NCBI RefSeq assembly: GCF_008831285.2
Contig: NC_045151.1
Span: 7,083,682-7,147,681 of the forward strand
Reading direction: 5' to 3'
Origin: Nymphaea colorata
Lineage: Eukaryota; Streptophyta; Magnoliopsida; Nymphaeales; Nymphaeaceae
DNA: 64,000 nucleotides
Part shown: positions 31,327 to 42,556 of the stretch, piece after piece
Layout: each line of letters opens with the position of its first letter
How positions within the stretch are numbered: the stretch's first letter is position 1
The notes under the pieces: generated by a model
Database searches by the model: none
What the model was told of the DNA's origin: nothing
Seen by the model: only the letters and a program-made list of their open reading frames with translations
Translations under genes and position numbers: made by a program

Positions 31327-32639
31327 CTTTCATTTAATTTTATCTAAAATATGAATACAATTTCTTTTGGGCATTGGGGTTATTTTAGCTATTTACCTTC
31401 AAATTACATTTGCAATGTTTGTGTTTGTCAATGCTATGCCAAATGATTGTGCTGACCATTACAGATTTAGACTTTAGCATTTGTTGGTGTAACACTAAAC
31501 ATCACACTTGCTGTCCAGTTTATTTTTTGTTTCTGACACCAAGAAAATCATCGATATTAAACAAGAGATGGAAGAGTATGATGCGAAAATGGTATTATGA
31601 GACACATGCTATACCTAGAAGCATAATAGCAAATAAGTATGGTTTGCATTTGGCTGATGGTAGTTTAAGTAGGCTCGGAAATCTAGTTTGCCAAGGACAC
31701 GGTAAACATCTTGCAGTAATAGTGAAGAAGCTTTTGGGACATGCTAGTTTGTGGGCAGCGATGGTGACTGCCTATAGTCCCAAGTTCAAGAACTTCAATT
31801 GAAGACTACGCACTCTTTTAAAACATGTCTCCACTGGACAGGTGGTGATCGGCTACCAAGAATTGTTGTAATCAAGACTACACAAGTCCATTAATTTGAG
31901 ACAGAAAGGCTATTGACAACTTTTTTATTCAAAGTGGAAGATTACTTCTATATGTTTTTTTCACTTCCTAATTTGTTGATGGTGCTCTCTATAAAATTGG
32001 AATATGTCGAAACATGCTTTTAGATCTTCATATGTCTGGAGTGACTTCAACTTGTAGACATGGAATACCGTTTCATTTTAAAGTTGGATGACAAGTCCAA
32101 GCTGTAGGCGAAGTTTGTAGTTTGTACTTTGTAACACTCCAAGCTTATGCCAAACCATCTCCTCTTCATAAATTTTAGGATAATACAAACAAATAACTTA
32201 CCAAACCATTTCATTTGAACTCCAAGTCAACTAGTTTTAGAGTAACAATGCAACTTAATCAAGTTTGAAGTTTCTCTGGGGACCAGAAACCGTAGAGTAA
32301 CACAAATGCCAATCCTTGTCCAACATTGCCTTCATTTAGAACCTGTGAAAATTCAAAGGAGGGGTTAGACTAGACTAAATAGTAGAAATCAAGACATGTG
32401 GAAGCATTGGCATTAGAGAAGTTATAATCATAATGTAAATGCTAATTCATTTGCAAAGTGACTTTCCAATACTACCCTTGGACCATTGTCACAATTATCA
32501 TTATCTGGTTTTCATCAATGTTTTAAAACACAGGGACTCGGGACTTGGCTCATCCATTCATGACTCGACTCGGTAACTCAGCTGAGTTTTGTCCATTTTT
32601 TTTAAAGAAGAACCACATATAACAAAATATCATGGTACT
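31327..32639. other. 3' flank of the SNAPIN-like gene; no gene recognised
   Basis: It includes the probable 3' UTR. An ORF at 31410-31802 has no family resemblance. At about 32517, CAATGTTTTAAAACACAGGG followed by ACTCGGGACTTGG resembles the start of a hAT-type MITE, but its other end was not found. Confidence 0.4.
32635..32639. repeat. TSD GTACT (left of Copia)
   Basis: Same pentamer as 37808-37812, directly outside the LTRs. Confidence 0.95.
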
Positions 32640-32803
32640 TGTTAAGACGTGTTTATACTCAGTATTAGGCTTGAGAGGGCACTTGTGTAATAATGTTTCT
32701 TTTAATGACTTTCTTGTAACTTATCCCTCTCCTCTAGTCTATATAAAGAGGAGTTAGGGATTCTTTTGAGGTTAATCAAAGATCAGTTCTCTTAACTTCA
32801 TCA
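32640..32803 (+). repeat. 5' LTR
   Basis: It starts TGTTAAGACG and ends CTTCATCA. A TCTATATAAAG motif near 32739-32749 is a credible TATA box, with transcription expected to start some 30 bp downstream. Confidence 0.95.
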
Positions 32804-32815
32804 TGGTATCAGAGC
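32804..32815 (+). promoter_or_regulatory. Primer binding site, initiator tRNA-Met
   Basis: TGGTATCAGAGC follows the 5' LTR directly and is the standard complement of the plant initiator tRNA-Met 3' end. Confidence 0.95.
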
Positions 32816-33398
32816 TCCAGCCGTCTCCTCCTCAGCGAGTTGTCGCCGACTGAGCGGCGCCGGCCGCCGCCTCATCGGCGTCAGTCGCCGCCGCCGCCCT
32901 TTGCCGCCCTGTCCATTGCCGCCTGACCCATCCCTGCTGCCCCTCGTCGCCCTACCCATTGTCTGCCTGCGCCGCCTCCGCCTGTGCCTCCTGCGCCCGT
33001 CCGCCTGCGCCCGTCCGCCTGCGCCGCCGCCTCCGCCTGTGCCTCCTGCACCCGTCTGCCTGCGCCCGTCCGCCTGCGCCGCCGCCGCCCGTCTGCCTTC
33101 GCCGCCGCCTCAACGCTGATTTTTCCTCTCAGCGTCTTTCCGCTGCACGCTGCTCCGCCGCTGTTCCGCCGCTGCTCTGCCCGTGGTTCTGCACGCTGAT
33201 TTTCTTCTCAGCGTCGTCTCTGGTATCTCTCTTCGTTCAGCTCTGCTGTTGCCTCTTCTCGCCGATCAGACTTCTGGATTGCTACCTGCGTTAACTGCAT
33301 ATTGCTTCATGATCAGCATGTTGTCTTTCGATATGTGATTGTATTCTTTTGCCTGCACTTCCTATTCCGTGGCTCGGTTTCCTCCTTTGTGTTGAAAG
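32816..33398 (+). other. GC-rich Copia leader with minisatellite
   Basis: Variants of CGTCCGCCTGCGCCGCCGCC repeat between about 32960 and 33110, followed by two TCTCAGCGTC copies. ORFs here are Ala/Pro/Arg-rich artefacts of the repeat. Confidence 0.8.
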
Positions 33399-36300
33399 AT
33401 GTCTGAAATTAGTAGTGGCGCTAATACCTCTTCCTTTGTATCGTCGGGAGAGATGAAGAGTTCCCCATTTTCCAGCATTATCACCAAAATGGATGGGGGT
33501 AATTACGAGATGTGGGCCATGCAAGTAAAAAGAACTTTGATCGCCCATGAGAAGGAACATCTCATATTGGAGCCCGAGCCCGTACAGAAGGTAGGAAAAT
33601 ATACTACTTGGTTTAAAGATAATTCATTGGTTATGGTATGGATTGTTGGTACTCTCTCACAAGAAATTGCAAATGAAGTCTTGCACAAGGACAGTGCCAA
33701 GGATATGTGGGATTCCCTTGCTGCCACTTATTCACAGGCAAGAAATGAAACGCGCATTATGCAGCTTCATCATGATATCCATCAGATGCGACAAGATGGC
33801 AGACCTCTTCACACTTATTATTCTAGTCTCAAGTCCATGTTTGAGAGACTGAATAGCTACTTTCCCGCATGCAAGTGTGAACAACAAAAGGCATACATAG
33901 ATATGCTTATGGTAGGGGTCTTTCTTTCTGGTTTAGACTCTGTTTATGAATCCGCAAAGAACCAAATGCTTACTAGTCCCTCGATTCCTCCTATTGATGA
34001 GGCTTACAGTAGGCTCAGCAGAATTCCGATCTCTGCATCGACTGTTCCTGATACCACTTCTGCTATGCTTGCTACTCGTGGCAGAGGTGGACCCTTTTTT
34101 GCCAGAGGACGAGGGGGCCGTGGCCGTGGCAATACCCCTTCGCGCCCTGTATGTCAGTTTTGTCACCGCATTGGTCATACTGTGGATAAGTGTTGGCAGA
34201 AACATGGTCGTCCCGCTTTTGCAAATCAGACTGTATCTACTGATTCTCCTGAGCAGCCTAAGCCTCAGCACACTGCCTCCTCCAGTGAGTTGCATGTAGA
34301 TGACATTCTCTCTCAGTTGAGGCACTTGATTGGCGACAGCGCCCATCCATCCCCTGGTCCGACCACTTCTACTGTTCCTACCGCTGCGAGTGCTTCTTCA
34401 TCTGGTATGTATTCTGCCTGTACAGTCTGCTCTCCTCCTGACACTACAGATTGGCTTATTGATTCTGGTGCATCGACACATCTCTGTGGGGATAAGACGC
34501 AATTCACCTCTTACGTCCCTACTCCACCGGGTCGTTCGGTTATTCTAGCAGATGGAAAAGATTCACCAGTTGTTGGACATGGAGAGGTCCAACTTACTTC
34601 ATCATTGCCGCTGCAGCACGTTCTTCATGCACCAGCATTCCCCCATAGCCTACTTTCTATCAGTCAGATTACCAGAGAATTAAATTGTCGTGCTATATTT
34701 GACTCTTCCTCTCTTGTGTTTCAGGATATACTGACGGGCAGGGTGATTGGCAGTGGCCGTGAACAGGGAGGTCTCTACAGGCTAGTGCACTCCTTTCCCT
34801 TTGCTGGATCTATCTCGTCGGGGTCGTCCTCATCCTCGGCTTATACTTGGCATTTACGTTTTGGACATCTCCCGTTTCAGAAACTGCTGCATGTTCTCCC
34901 TCAGCTGTCTCATAAGTCGTCTTTTCAATGTGAGTCTTGTCAGTTAGGCAAACACCATCGGTCATCCTTTCCTCCACGGTCTAGTAGAAGTAGCCACTCT
35001 GTGTTTGAGTTACTTCATTTTGATGTTTGGGGCCCGAGTCGTACTCCTGACCTTCAGGGTCATCGGTATTATCTTGTTGCTGTTGATGATTACAGTCGTG
35101 TTAGTTGGGTTTTTCTTATGAAACACAAATCTGAAGCGGGTCATGTAATCAAAAATTTTATCAATGAAATTCTGACTCAGTTTGATACTTGTGTCAAGAT
35201 TGTGCGCTCTGACAATGCTCTTGAGTTCTGTGCTTCCTCTTTAGAACAATTTTTCAGGGATAAGGGTATCATTCACCAAACTTCTTGTGCCTATACCTCT
35301 CAACAAAACGGGGTTGCTGAAAGAAAACACCGCCATATTCTTGATGTCGCCAGAACCATTATCATACACAGCCATGTTCCCCATTCTTATTGGGGAGATG
35401 CTGTTCTTACAGCATGCTATCTTATTAATCGCATGCCGTCATCCGTGTTGGGAGATCTTATTCCTTTCTCTGTTCTTTTTCCTGACAGAGAATTGTTTTC
35501 TGTTGCACCTCGTATTTTTGGATGTGTTGCCTTTGTTCAGTTGCTTGGTCCTGGGAGAGATAAGTTATCCCCTCGGGCTATCAAAACGATCTTTGTTGGT
35601 TATTCCCGCACTCAAAAGGGATATCGTTGTTATGATCCTTCTACTCGTCGATATTATGTGAGTGCTGATGTTACATTTTTTGAGTCCACCTCTTATTTCT
35701 CTCCCAATGGAACTCAATTAAGGGTGCCTGAATTTAGTGATGAAGTCCATCTTCCTTTACCTCTCATGAGTTATCCACAACCCGTTGCTTCGCGTTTTGG
35801 GGCTATCTACCAACGTCGCACTAAACCTGTTCAACCTACCCCCTGTGCTCCTGTGCCTTCACCCAGCATGCCCAAGGTACTTCCTGAACACACAAATCCT
35901 GCTGACCATTTTTTATGTGATGATGCCACAGGGGACTCTCCAGAGCATGCTACTGGTCCTCATATTAATGAACTTGATATGCCTATTGCTCAAAGGAAAG
36001 GCAAACGCAGTTGCACTATGCATCCTCTCTCTTGTCATTTGTCCATGGCTCGACTCACTCCTACTTACCGCCAGTTTGTCAAGGGACTGTCGGCTGTAGC
36101 TCTTCCACAGACTCCCATGGACGCTCTTTCTGATCCCAAATGGGCCGCAACTATGCAAGAAGAGATGGATGCCCTTCAGTCTAGAGGCACCTGGACACTA
36201 GTTACTCCTTCATCTGATGCAGCTATTGTTGGTTGTCGATGGGTATTTACTGTTAAATACAGAGCAGATGGCAGCATTGAGAGATATAAGGCTCGCCTGG

Positions 36301-37636
36301 TTGCAAAAGGCTATACTCAGACTTATGGAGTTGATTATTATGATACCTTCTCTCCTGTGGCACGACATGCTTCTTTACGGGTTCTTCTCGCTGTTGCCGT
36401 CAGCAAGAATTGGTCTCTATCACAGCTTGATGTCAAAAATGCCTTTCTGTATGGTGACCTACATGAAGAAGTGTATATGCAGCAACCACCAGGGTTTGTT
36501 GCTGAGGGGGAGTGTCAGAAAGTGTGTAGATTGAGAAAGGCAATTTATGGTCTGAAACAAAGTCCTCGAGCTTGGTTTCAAAAATTATCAGAGAATATTG
36601 AGAATGAGGGCTTCAGACGTTCTTCGGCTGATCATTCCCTTTTTGTCAAGAAAACTTCTACAGGTACAGTGATAGTTCTTGTCTATGTTGATGATATCAT
36701 TGTTACAGGGGATGATATTCAGGGGATTTCCAACATCAAGGGCGTCCTTGGACGACACTTTGTCACCAAGGATCTTGGTGAGCTACGCTATTTCCTAGGT
36801 ATTGAGTTTGCCAGAAATCAGAAGGGTCTTATCATGTGCCAAAGGAAATACGTTACTGATGTCTTGCAAGAGACAGGTATGCTAGGATGTCGACCTGCCT
36901 CTACACCCATGGACATCAATACTCGCTTGTATGATGATGATACTGAAGATGTTGATGCTAGACAATATAGAGGGATTGTTGGGAAGCTCCTATATATCAC
37001 TGTTACTCGACCTGATATTGCCTATGCTGTCAGCAGAGTGAGTCAATTTATGGATAAGCCCAAGAAAGTCCATTGGGATGCTGCCATGATGATTCTCAGG
37101 TATCTAAAAAATTCACCAGGAATGGGACTCTTCTTTCAAAATGGTACATCTCTCACTATATCTGTGTATGTTGATGCTGATTATGCGGGATGTCACCTTG
37201 ACAGAAAATCCACTACTGGGTTTTGTGTGTTTATTGGATCCAACTTGGTTACATGGAAGAGTAAGAAGCAGACAGTGGTTGCCAGATCAAGTGCAGAATC
37301 TGAGTATAGAGCTAGGCTCAGGCTACTGCTGAAGTTATGTGGGTTAGATCTCTGATGTTGGATCTTACTGTGGAAGTGCCTCTTCCTATGCAATTGTTAG
37401 GTGATAACAAAGCTGCTCTGTTTATTGCTAATAATCCTGCTTTCCATGAGAGAACCAAGCATGTTGAAGTAGATTGTCACTATACCAGAGACATGATTCA
37501 AAAGGGGTTTGTAAGTACCTCCCATATTTCAACTACAGGGCAAACTGCTGATATTTTTACTAAAGCTCTTGCAAGAGGACCATTCCAAAGTTGTTGTTCC
37601 AAGTTGAGCTTGTTTGACATATACGCTCCAACTTGA
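33399..37636 (+). pseudogene. Copia gag-pol polyprotein with one frameshift
   Basis: ATG 33399 opens a frame of 1318 codons. Gag comes first (GGNYEMWAMQVKRTLIAHEK, UBN2-type, about residues 30-200), then a CCHC knuckle CQFCHRIGHTVDKC (about 250), protease WLIDSGASTHLCG (DSG, about 352), integrase with the zinc motif HLRFGH...CESCQLGKH and DDE core (FDVWGPS, IVRSDNALEF, SQQNGVAERKHR), RT (RLVAKGYTQTYGVDY, LDVKNAFLYGDL, VLVYVDDIIVTGDD) and RNase H (VDADYAGCHLDRKSTTGF, SSAESEYRA). A 1-nt loss near 37313 diverts the frame. The correct continuation, MWVRSLMLDL and GDNKAALFIANNPAFHERTKH to the end at 37636, is fully open in another frame. Confidence 0.95.
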
Positions 37637-37643
37637 GGGGGAG
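37633..37643 (+). promoter_or_regulatory. Polypurine tract
   Basis: TTGAGGGGGAG sits directly before the 3' LTR; it primes plus-strand DNA synthesis. Confidence 0.93.
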
Positions 37644-37807
37644 TGTTAAGACGTGTTTATACTCAGTATTAGGCTTGAGAGGGCACTTGTGTAATAATGT
37701 TTCTTTTAATGACTTTCTTGTAACTTATCCCTCTCCTCTAGTCTATATAAAGAGGAGTTAGGGATTCTTTCGAGGTTAATCAAAGATCAGTTCTCTTAAC
37801 TTCATCA
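37644..37807 (+). repeat. 3' LTR
   Basis: 164 bp, identical to the 5' LTR except for one transition (CTTTCGAGG versus CTTTTGAGG). Confidence 0.95.
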
Positions 37808-37812
37808 GTACT
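37808..37812. repeat. TSD GTACT (right of Copia)
   Basis: Partner of 32635-32639. Confidence 0.95.
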
Positions 37813-37899
37813 CATAACCATTTCTCCGAACTAAGCAATCCATTGATTTGGTGGTCCTATAGTTAGTTGACCAGTTTCAATCTAATAGTAAGGAAAGCT

Positions 37900-37907
37900 A
37901 TCAAGAC
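37900..37907. repeat. TSD ATCAAGAC (left of outer hAT)
   Basis: Identical to 42461-42468, adjacent to the terminus CAATGTTG. Confidence 0.85.
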
Positions 37908-38210
37908 CAATGTTGTAAAATGTATATTGTAATGTGTATCGGCGAAACTGACCTATATGCCGTATTGTATTATAACATATTGTAGTGTATCATAAATATA
38001 TTGTAAGATTATTTTTTACTTGATAAAAAATAAGAATAAATCGGAGAAAATAGAGACCATTCAGAAAAGATGGGGAAAAATAATGGGAAGTGTGTTATAT
38101 ATATAAAAAACTCATCACATACATGATGAACATTCATGGTACATCATTAATAAGCCATAATATATTAACAACACATTAAGAAAATAAAGATTAAAGTTTT
38201 TTTACATCAC

Positions 38211-38218
38211 ATCAAAAC
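38211..38218. repeat. TSD ATCAAAAC (left of inner hAT)
   Basis: Identical to 41987-41994. Confidence 0.92.
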
Positions 38219-38447
38219 CTATGTCACATAGGTACGGGTACGGGTACGGACCATTTTCAAAAAATTTGGGTACGGGGGTACGGCCGTACACACACGGGCA
38301 TATATATATATATATAAATATATATATATCAAAAAATTTCAAACAAAATAACATATTCACACATATATATCAAAAAATTGCAAACAGAATAAAATCATGG
38401 TCCAAAACACAGAATGAAAGTAATTAACATACAATTATACAAACATG

Positions 38448-41004
38448 TCAGCTTTCTTGATTCTCCTCAGTCGCATCATGAAGATTAGAAGGAGCAACAG
38501 GTTCTGTAAGGTCCATGTTAAAAGCATGCAAATCATGTTCTCCTTCAAGTTCCACATCAATGTCCTCTGGATTAACATCCCAATACTTGGATGATCCTGA
38601 ACTGCAAGTTGCAACAATTTCTTTTACAACATGAAGAAGTTGGAGTGGACATAAACTAAATCATGTATACATATCAAAGATACAAAAAGAAAGAAATCAT
38701 TTGAAGTACGTGAAAGTAAGCGTAGGTTGGAGTGGACATAAACTAAATCTTCTGCTCGCTTACTAGTTAGATTAAAAAGAACAACAGGTTCTGGAAGATC
38801 CATATTAAGAGCATGCAAATCATGTTCTCCTTCAAGTTCTACGTCAAATGTCTTCTGGATTAACATCCCAATACTTGGATGATCTTGAACTGCAAGTTGC
38901 ATCAAAATCAAAATATGATTTAAGTTAATATTAACTTTAAACAACCAACATAATATACATATGTAATATGTATACATATCAAAGATACAAAAAGAAAGAA
39001 ATACCTGTAATCATTTGAAGTACGTGAAAGTAAGCGTAGGTTGGAGTGGACATAAACTAAATCTTCTGCTCGCTTACTAGTTAGCTTATTTCTCTTGATG
39101 TTGTGAATTTGAGAATAAGTGCTCCAATTTCTTTCACAACATGAAGAGGTTGCAGGTTGAGATAATAACTTCAGCGCAAGTTGTTGGAGATTTGGTGTCG
39201 ATGCTCCAAAACACAACCACCAATTAACAGGATCTTCTTCATCTCTTGCCATTGCAGCTTGTATTGAATCATTTCTTCCACCAGAGAAGCTCGCAAACTC
39301 ATTATTTATTATCTTCAACCGATGAAAATCAGAATACAGTCTTCCCAAACATATCTCCCTATTTTTTGATATTTTTGGATCTCGATTAGGAGGAACACGA
39401 CCAGTACCTCCTGCCAACCATGTTTGTCCATAATATTGGGGATTTAAAGAGTGTGCCATACAATGCAAAGGGTTATTGCTTTTGTTCCATCTTCTTACTA
39501 AAATTCTATGCACATGATCGAAAAACTCAGAATCATCAAGTGCAACATTCTTCTTCTCATGTCTAAAAATGATGTTTTGAATTTTTTCAATCATGTTATC
39601 CCACATATCATAAACTTTATGAAGCATGAGCCCTTCTTTATCAACTTCTCTCAGCATCTGCCAAATAGGCTCTGTAAACTGCAGAAAATATGTAACTTTA
39701 TCTCACCATTCATCTTCTAAAATGCATTTTTTAATTTCTTGAGCCTTCACGATGTCATCATTCCGATAAAATTCCCAATCATTGTCAGTCACCATAAGTG
39801 TTAATGCATGTTTCACCTGCTTTATTCTTTTTATCATTACGATAATGGATGCAAAACGAGTCTCTGCTACCTTCAACAATTTCAAATCAGAATGCCTATT
39901 AAATATAACAAGGGCATTGTTGTGGTTTACAACAAAATTTCTGATGTTTCTGACATCATGCTCAAGCTCCTCAATCCATGAACACAAGAAACCGGCATTT
40001 GGATCATCTTTTGATGGGTTGCAAATACTTTTAAGTGCTAGATTTATACTGTGTGCCACACAAGGAGTCCAAAATATGTGACTATACTTGGGATCACTTG
40101 CCAAATTCATTCCTGCTCATTGGCAAACTGGAGCATTATCAGTAATAAGCTGCACAACATTATCTTCACCCACTTCTTTGATGACTTCTATAAATAGCCC
40201 TTTTAAATACTCAGCATCTTTATACTCCCCAGATGCATCAACACATTTCAAGAAGATTGGTCCATCAAGCGAATAAGCAATAAAATTTATTAGTGGCCGC
40301 CTTTGTATATCAGTCCACCCGTCAGAAACAATGGATACTCCATATTGTATCCACGAAAATTTCTTCTTCTCTAATAATTTTTCAATGTTTGCCTTCTCTT
40401 CTGCAAGAATTACTGTTTTTAACTTCTCTGAACTCGGGGGTACATAACCACTCAAATTGCAATTAGCCAAACCTGTAGCAACATCTTTCCAATAAGGACT
40501 TCTGGCTACATTAAAAGGAAGTGAACTTGCAAAAAAGAACCTTCCGATCCTTCTATCCATCTCTGCCCTTCCCATATTATTGAATGCTTGTGCTAATGTT
40601 TTTATTTTCTTTGAAGGATCTTCACCTCCTTCAGTAGCATAAAGAGGAACAGACACACTTGATCTGGATGAAGATTTCTTCGTCTCAGCTGCATCTTGTT
40701 CTTTTTTGAATATCTTGATCTCCTCGTTGGTAACTTTTGGGCATGGTCTAATTCCAACGCCAGAAATATGCTACAAATGTGCCTTGCAACGTGTATTAAG
40801 AGCCCGTGAACATCATATCACAAAATTTGCAAGAAAACATTACATTCCCACCACCACCTGGTCCTTTTGATAGTTTCTTCACATAGCGCCAAAGAGGCTG
40901 AGATGGATTATCCTTCTCTACTGTAGCGGTATTAACACTACCACTGCTGCTTTCTACATTCCCACTTCCTGTAGGAGGCAATATTTCTTTCCTTTATCAG
41001 CCAT
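38448..41004 (-). pseudogene. hAT transposase, DUF659/BED type, recently broken
   Basis: From the presumed ATG 41004 (MADKGK) the product has a BED-type zinc finger (WRYVKKLSKGPGGGGNVMFSCKFCDMMF, 40981-40796), the basic linker KVTNEEIKIFKKEQDAAE, the DUF659 core (40656-40117: SWIQYGVSIVSDGWTDIQRRPLINF and VVQLITDNAPVC), WTPCVAHSINLALK (40050), RWNKSNNPLHCMAHSLNPQYY and the dimerisation domain WWLCFGASTPNLQQLALKLLSQPATSSCCERNWSTY to RAEDLVYVHSNLRLLSR (about 39070). A tail KYWDVNPEDIDVELEGEHDL ends ENQES at 38448. The lesions are few: 1-nt shifts near 40990 and 40795, TAG at HL*HIS, TGA after APVCQ (near 40115) and TGA after EDEW (near 39701). The protein is otherwise well conserved, so inactivation looks recent. 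Confidence 0.88.
38485..39086. repeat. Duplicated 3' end of the hAT transposase gene
   Basis: The stretch ACAGGTTCTG to AACTGCAAGTTGCA at about 38497-38612 recurs at 38790-38902. CATTTGAAGTACGTGAAAG to the CGCTTACTAGTTAG end recurs at 38698-38767 and 39014-39085. A roughly 300-bp segment holding an intron and the last exon was copied in tandem. Confidence 0.8.
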
Positions 41005-41870
41005 TACAACTTATGTCTGAACAGAACTTGGCAAATGAGCTGCAATTGCAACACATAACCAATAAAAACAGGGATCATTCGAAATAGATGAATCCTCTCA
41101 TGAAACGATATATCACAGTACAATGGCTCTACATGCAGCACTCATTCAGTACAACGGCATGAGTGCAACACTCATTCACATGCCCTGCCGGCAAATGCAA
41201 TTCACATTCAACAATATTCTAAGGCAGTGAAGAATGAAATGGCCTCATATTCTAAGACAGTGAAGAATGAAAAGGAAGCCTCTATTATATTCTCTAAATC
41301 TTTGGCTTACCAGGAAGAAGATCAAGTTTATTATGAAAACACACAAAAAAGTTGCAAATCACATTGACACATACAAATAAACGCACAAAACACATGAGGA
41401 AGCGGTTGGGTTATAAATCGTCGGCTAGCCTCTCGGGTAGAGAGGGAGAGAGATTTGATACCCTCTCGGGTACAAAAAGGGCGATGAGTTTTCTGCACAC
41501 ACAACCCGTCGCCGGCGGCGAAGGCAGGGGTGGAGGCGGCGGAGCCGATGAAAATGAAAACAAAAAATGAAAAAAACGCAAAGTCACCTCCTGCCGTCGC
41601 TGCTGTCGTCGCCGCTGTCGTCATAGCTGGCGTCGTCGCTGCTGTCGCCGTTCTGCCCTGTGTTCGCCGCCCCTGCTGTCGCCACTACTTCGTTGCCGGA
41701 GAGAGACGAGAGGTAAAGAGTCGTAAAGAACAAAAGGGTTTCGTAACTTCGTTTTACTTTTTTTTTTTAACGTCAAAATGATTTTTAACGTTAAAATGAA
41801 ATAAACGTTAAAAAAAAATGGACAAAATTGGACTTGGTCATTGTTGATCGTATCCAATTTTGGACGGATA
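41005..41870 (-). other. 5' region of the inner hAT transposase
   Basis: The stretch holds the leader of the transposase gene, including a GTCGCTGCTGTCGCCG-type repeat at about 41590-41660. The ORFs here are low complexity and not taken as genes. Confidence 0.5.
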
Positions 41871-41975
41871 CGGCCTCCGGTACGTTGACCGTATCCGGTA
41901 CGGTCAATGCATACCGGAGCCGTACCCAGCCCCGTATCGGTACTGGTAGGGTACGCCTCCTTTGGAGGCGTACCC
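41870..41975. repeat. Subterminal GGTACGG/CCGTACC repeat array
   Basis: At least seven GTACG or CGTAC motifs in ~100 bp next to the right terminus, mirrored at 38232-38295 near the left. Such arrays are binding sites for hAT transposases in known elements. Confidence 0.75.
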
Positions 41976-41986
41976 GTGTATCATAG

Positions 41987-41994
41987 ATCAAAAC
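41987..41994. repeat. TSD ATCAAAAC (right of inner hAT)
   Basis: Partner of 38211-38218. Confidence 0.92.
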
Positions 41995-42460
41995 ATATAA
42001 ATATAATTCATAATTGTTAATTGTCAAATGATAATTGAAAATATGTTTATGATTAATATCATGATTATCATCAATTAATACGAAGAAACACAAAAGTCTG
42101 TTTTTTCTTTTTCGAAACATGAATGAGTTTATCATGAGCAAATCTCCCTTCAAACCAGTGATTTCTCTATCAAGTTGATGATTTTTTAGTGATTTCTCTC
42201 TAAAACTGGAAATAACTTCCCTTCCCAAAGCTCTTAGAAATATTAAAATGAAGGAAGAAAGGTGGTTTTAAAAGAGAAGTTGATCAAAAGGGAGTCAGAC
42301 TCCTTTTTTTACACCATTGATATCATACAATATGGTGACTGTATCATACGATACAGCCGATACACATGTGATACACATGGAAAATGTGTATTGAACATAT
42401 ATTGTATAAGTTTTTTTGGCCTATACGATACGTCTGTATCATTCAATATGGATAACACTG

Positions 42461-42468
42461 ATCAAGAC
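42461..42468. repeat. TSD ATCAAGAC (right of outer hAT)
   Basis: Partner of 37900-37907. Confidence 0.85.
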
Positions 42469-42483
42469 CTTACATGACACTAT

Positions 42484-42556
42484 CTAAGGCCCTCCTAAGA
42501 TTACTAGGTTGAGTGGAGTCTAAGGCCCTCCTAAGACTACTAGGTTGAGTGGATTA
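42484..42556. repeat. 36-bp tandem duplication
   Basis: Two adjacent copies of CTAAGGCCCTCCTAAGA plus (T/C)TACTAGGTTGAGTGGA, one base apart, starting at 42484 and 42520. Confidence 0.9.

Larger units (their letters stand above)
32640..37807 (+). mobile_element. Near-intact Ty1/Copia LTR retrotransposon (5168 bp)
   Basis: Two 164-bp LTRs (32640-32803 and 37644-37807) differ at one base (T versus C near 32766/37770). The element is flanked by the 5-bp TSD GTACT and has a PBS (32804), a PPT (37633) and a single gag-pol frame in Copia order. One 1-nt deletion in RNase H is the only coding lesion I can see. One difference in 164 sites means a young insertion on any usual plant substitution rate. 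Confidence 0.97.
38219..41986 (-). mobile_element. Inner hAT transposon with transposase gene (3768 bp)
   Basis: The left terminus is CTATGTCACATAGGTACG and the right terminus (reverse complement) CTATGATACACGGGTACG. Both lead into GGTACGG/CCGTACC subterminal repeats (38232-38295 and 41870-41975). The element is flanked by the perfect octamer ATCAAAAC and contains a DUF659-type hAT transposase on the minus strand. It sits inside the outer hAT at 37908-42460. Confidence 0.9.
37908..42460. mobile_element. Outer non-autonomous hAT element, host of a nested hAT
   Basis: The left end is CAATGTTGTAAAATG and the right end (reverse complement) CAGTGTTATCCATAT, a CA(A/G)TGTT hAT-type terminus, flanked by the perfect octamer ATCAAGAC. 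Without the inner element (38219-41986) and one copy of its TSD, the outer element is about 777 bp, AT-rich, with GTATCATACGATACAG-type subterminal repeats and no coding capacity. Confidence 0.75.

Noticed and set aside
31410-31802. 130-codon ORF after the SNAPIN-like gene
   Set aside because: No family resemblance, no splice link that I can justify, and it sits in the expected 3' UTR.
32901-33294. Ala/Pro/Arg/Cys-rich ORFs before the Copia gag
   Set aside because: They lie in the repeat-rich leader between PBS and the gag start and have no Copia or host motif.
33503-37393. Other-frame and minus-strand ORFs across the Copia pol
   Set aside because: Shadows of the 1318-codon gag-pol frame.
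41331-41781. Ala/Val-rich ORFs on both strands (97 and 83 codons)
   Set aside because: Low-complexity GTCGCTGCTGTC repeats in the 5' region of the inner hAT element.
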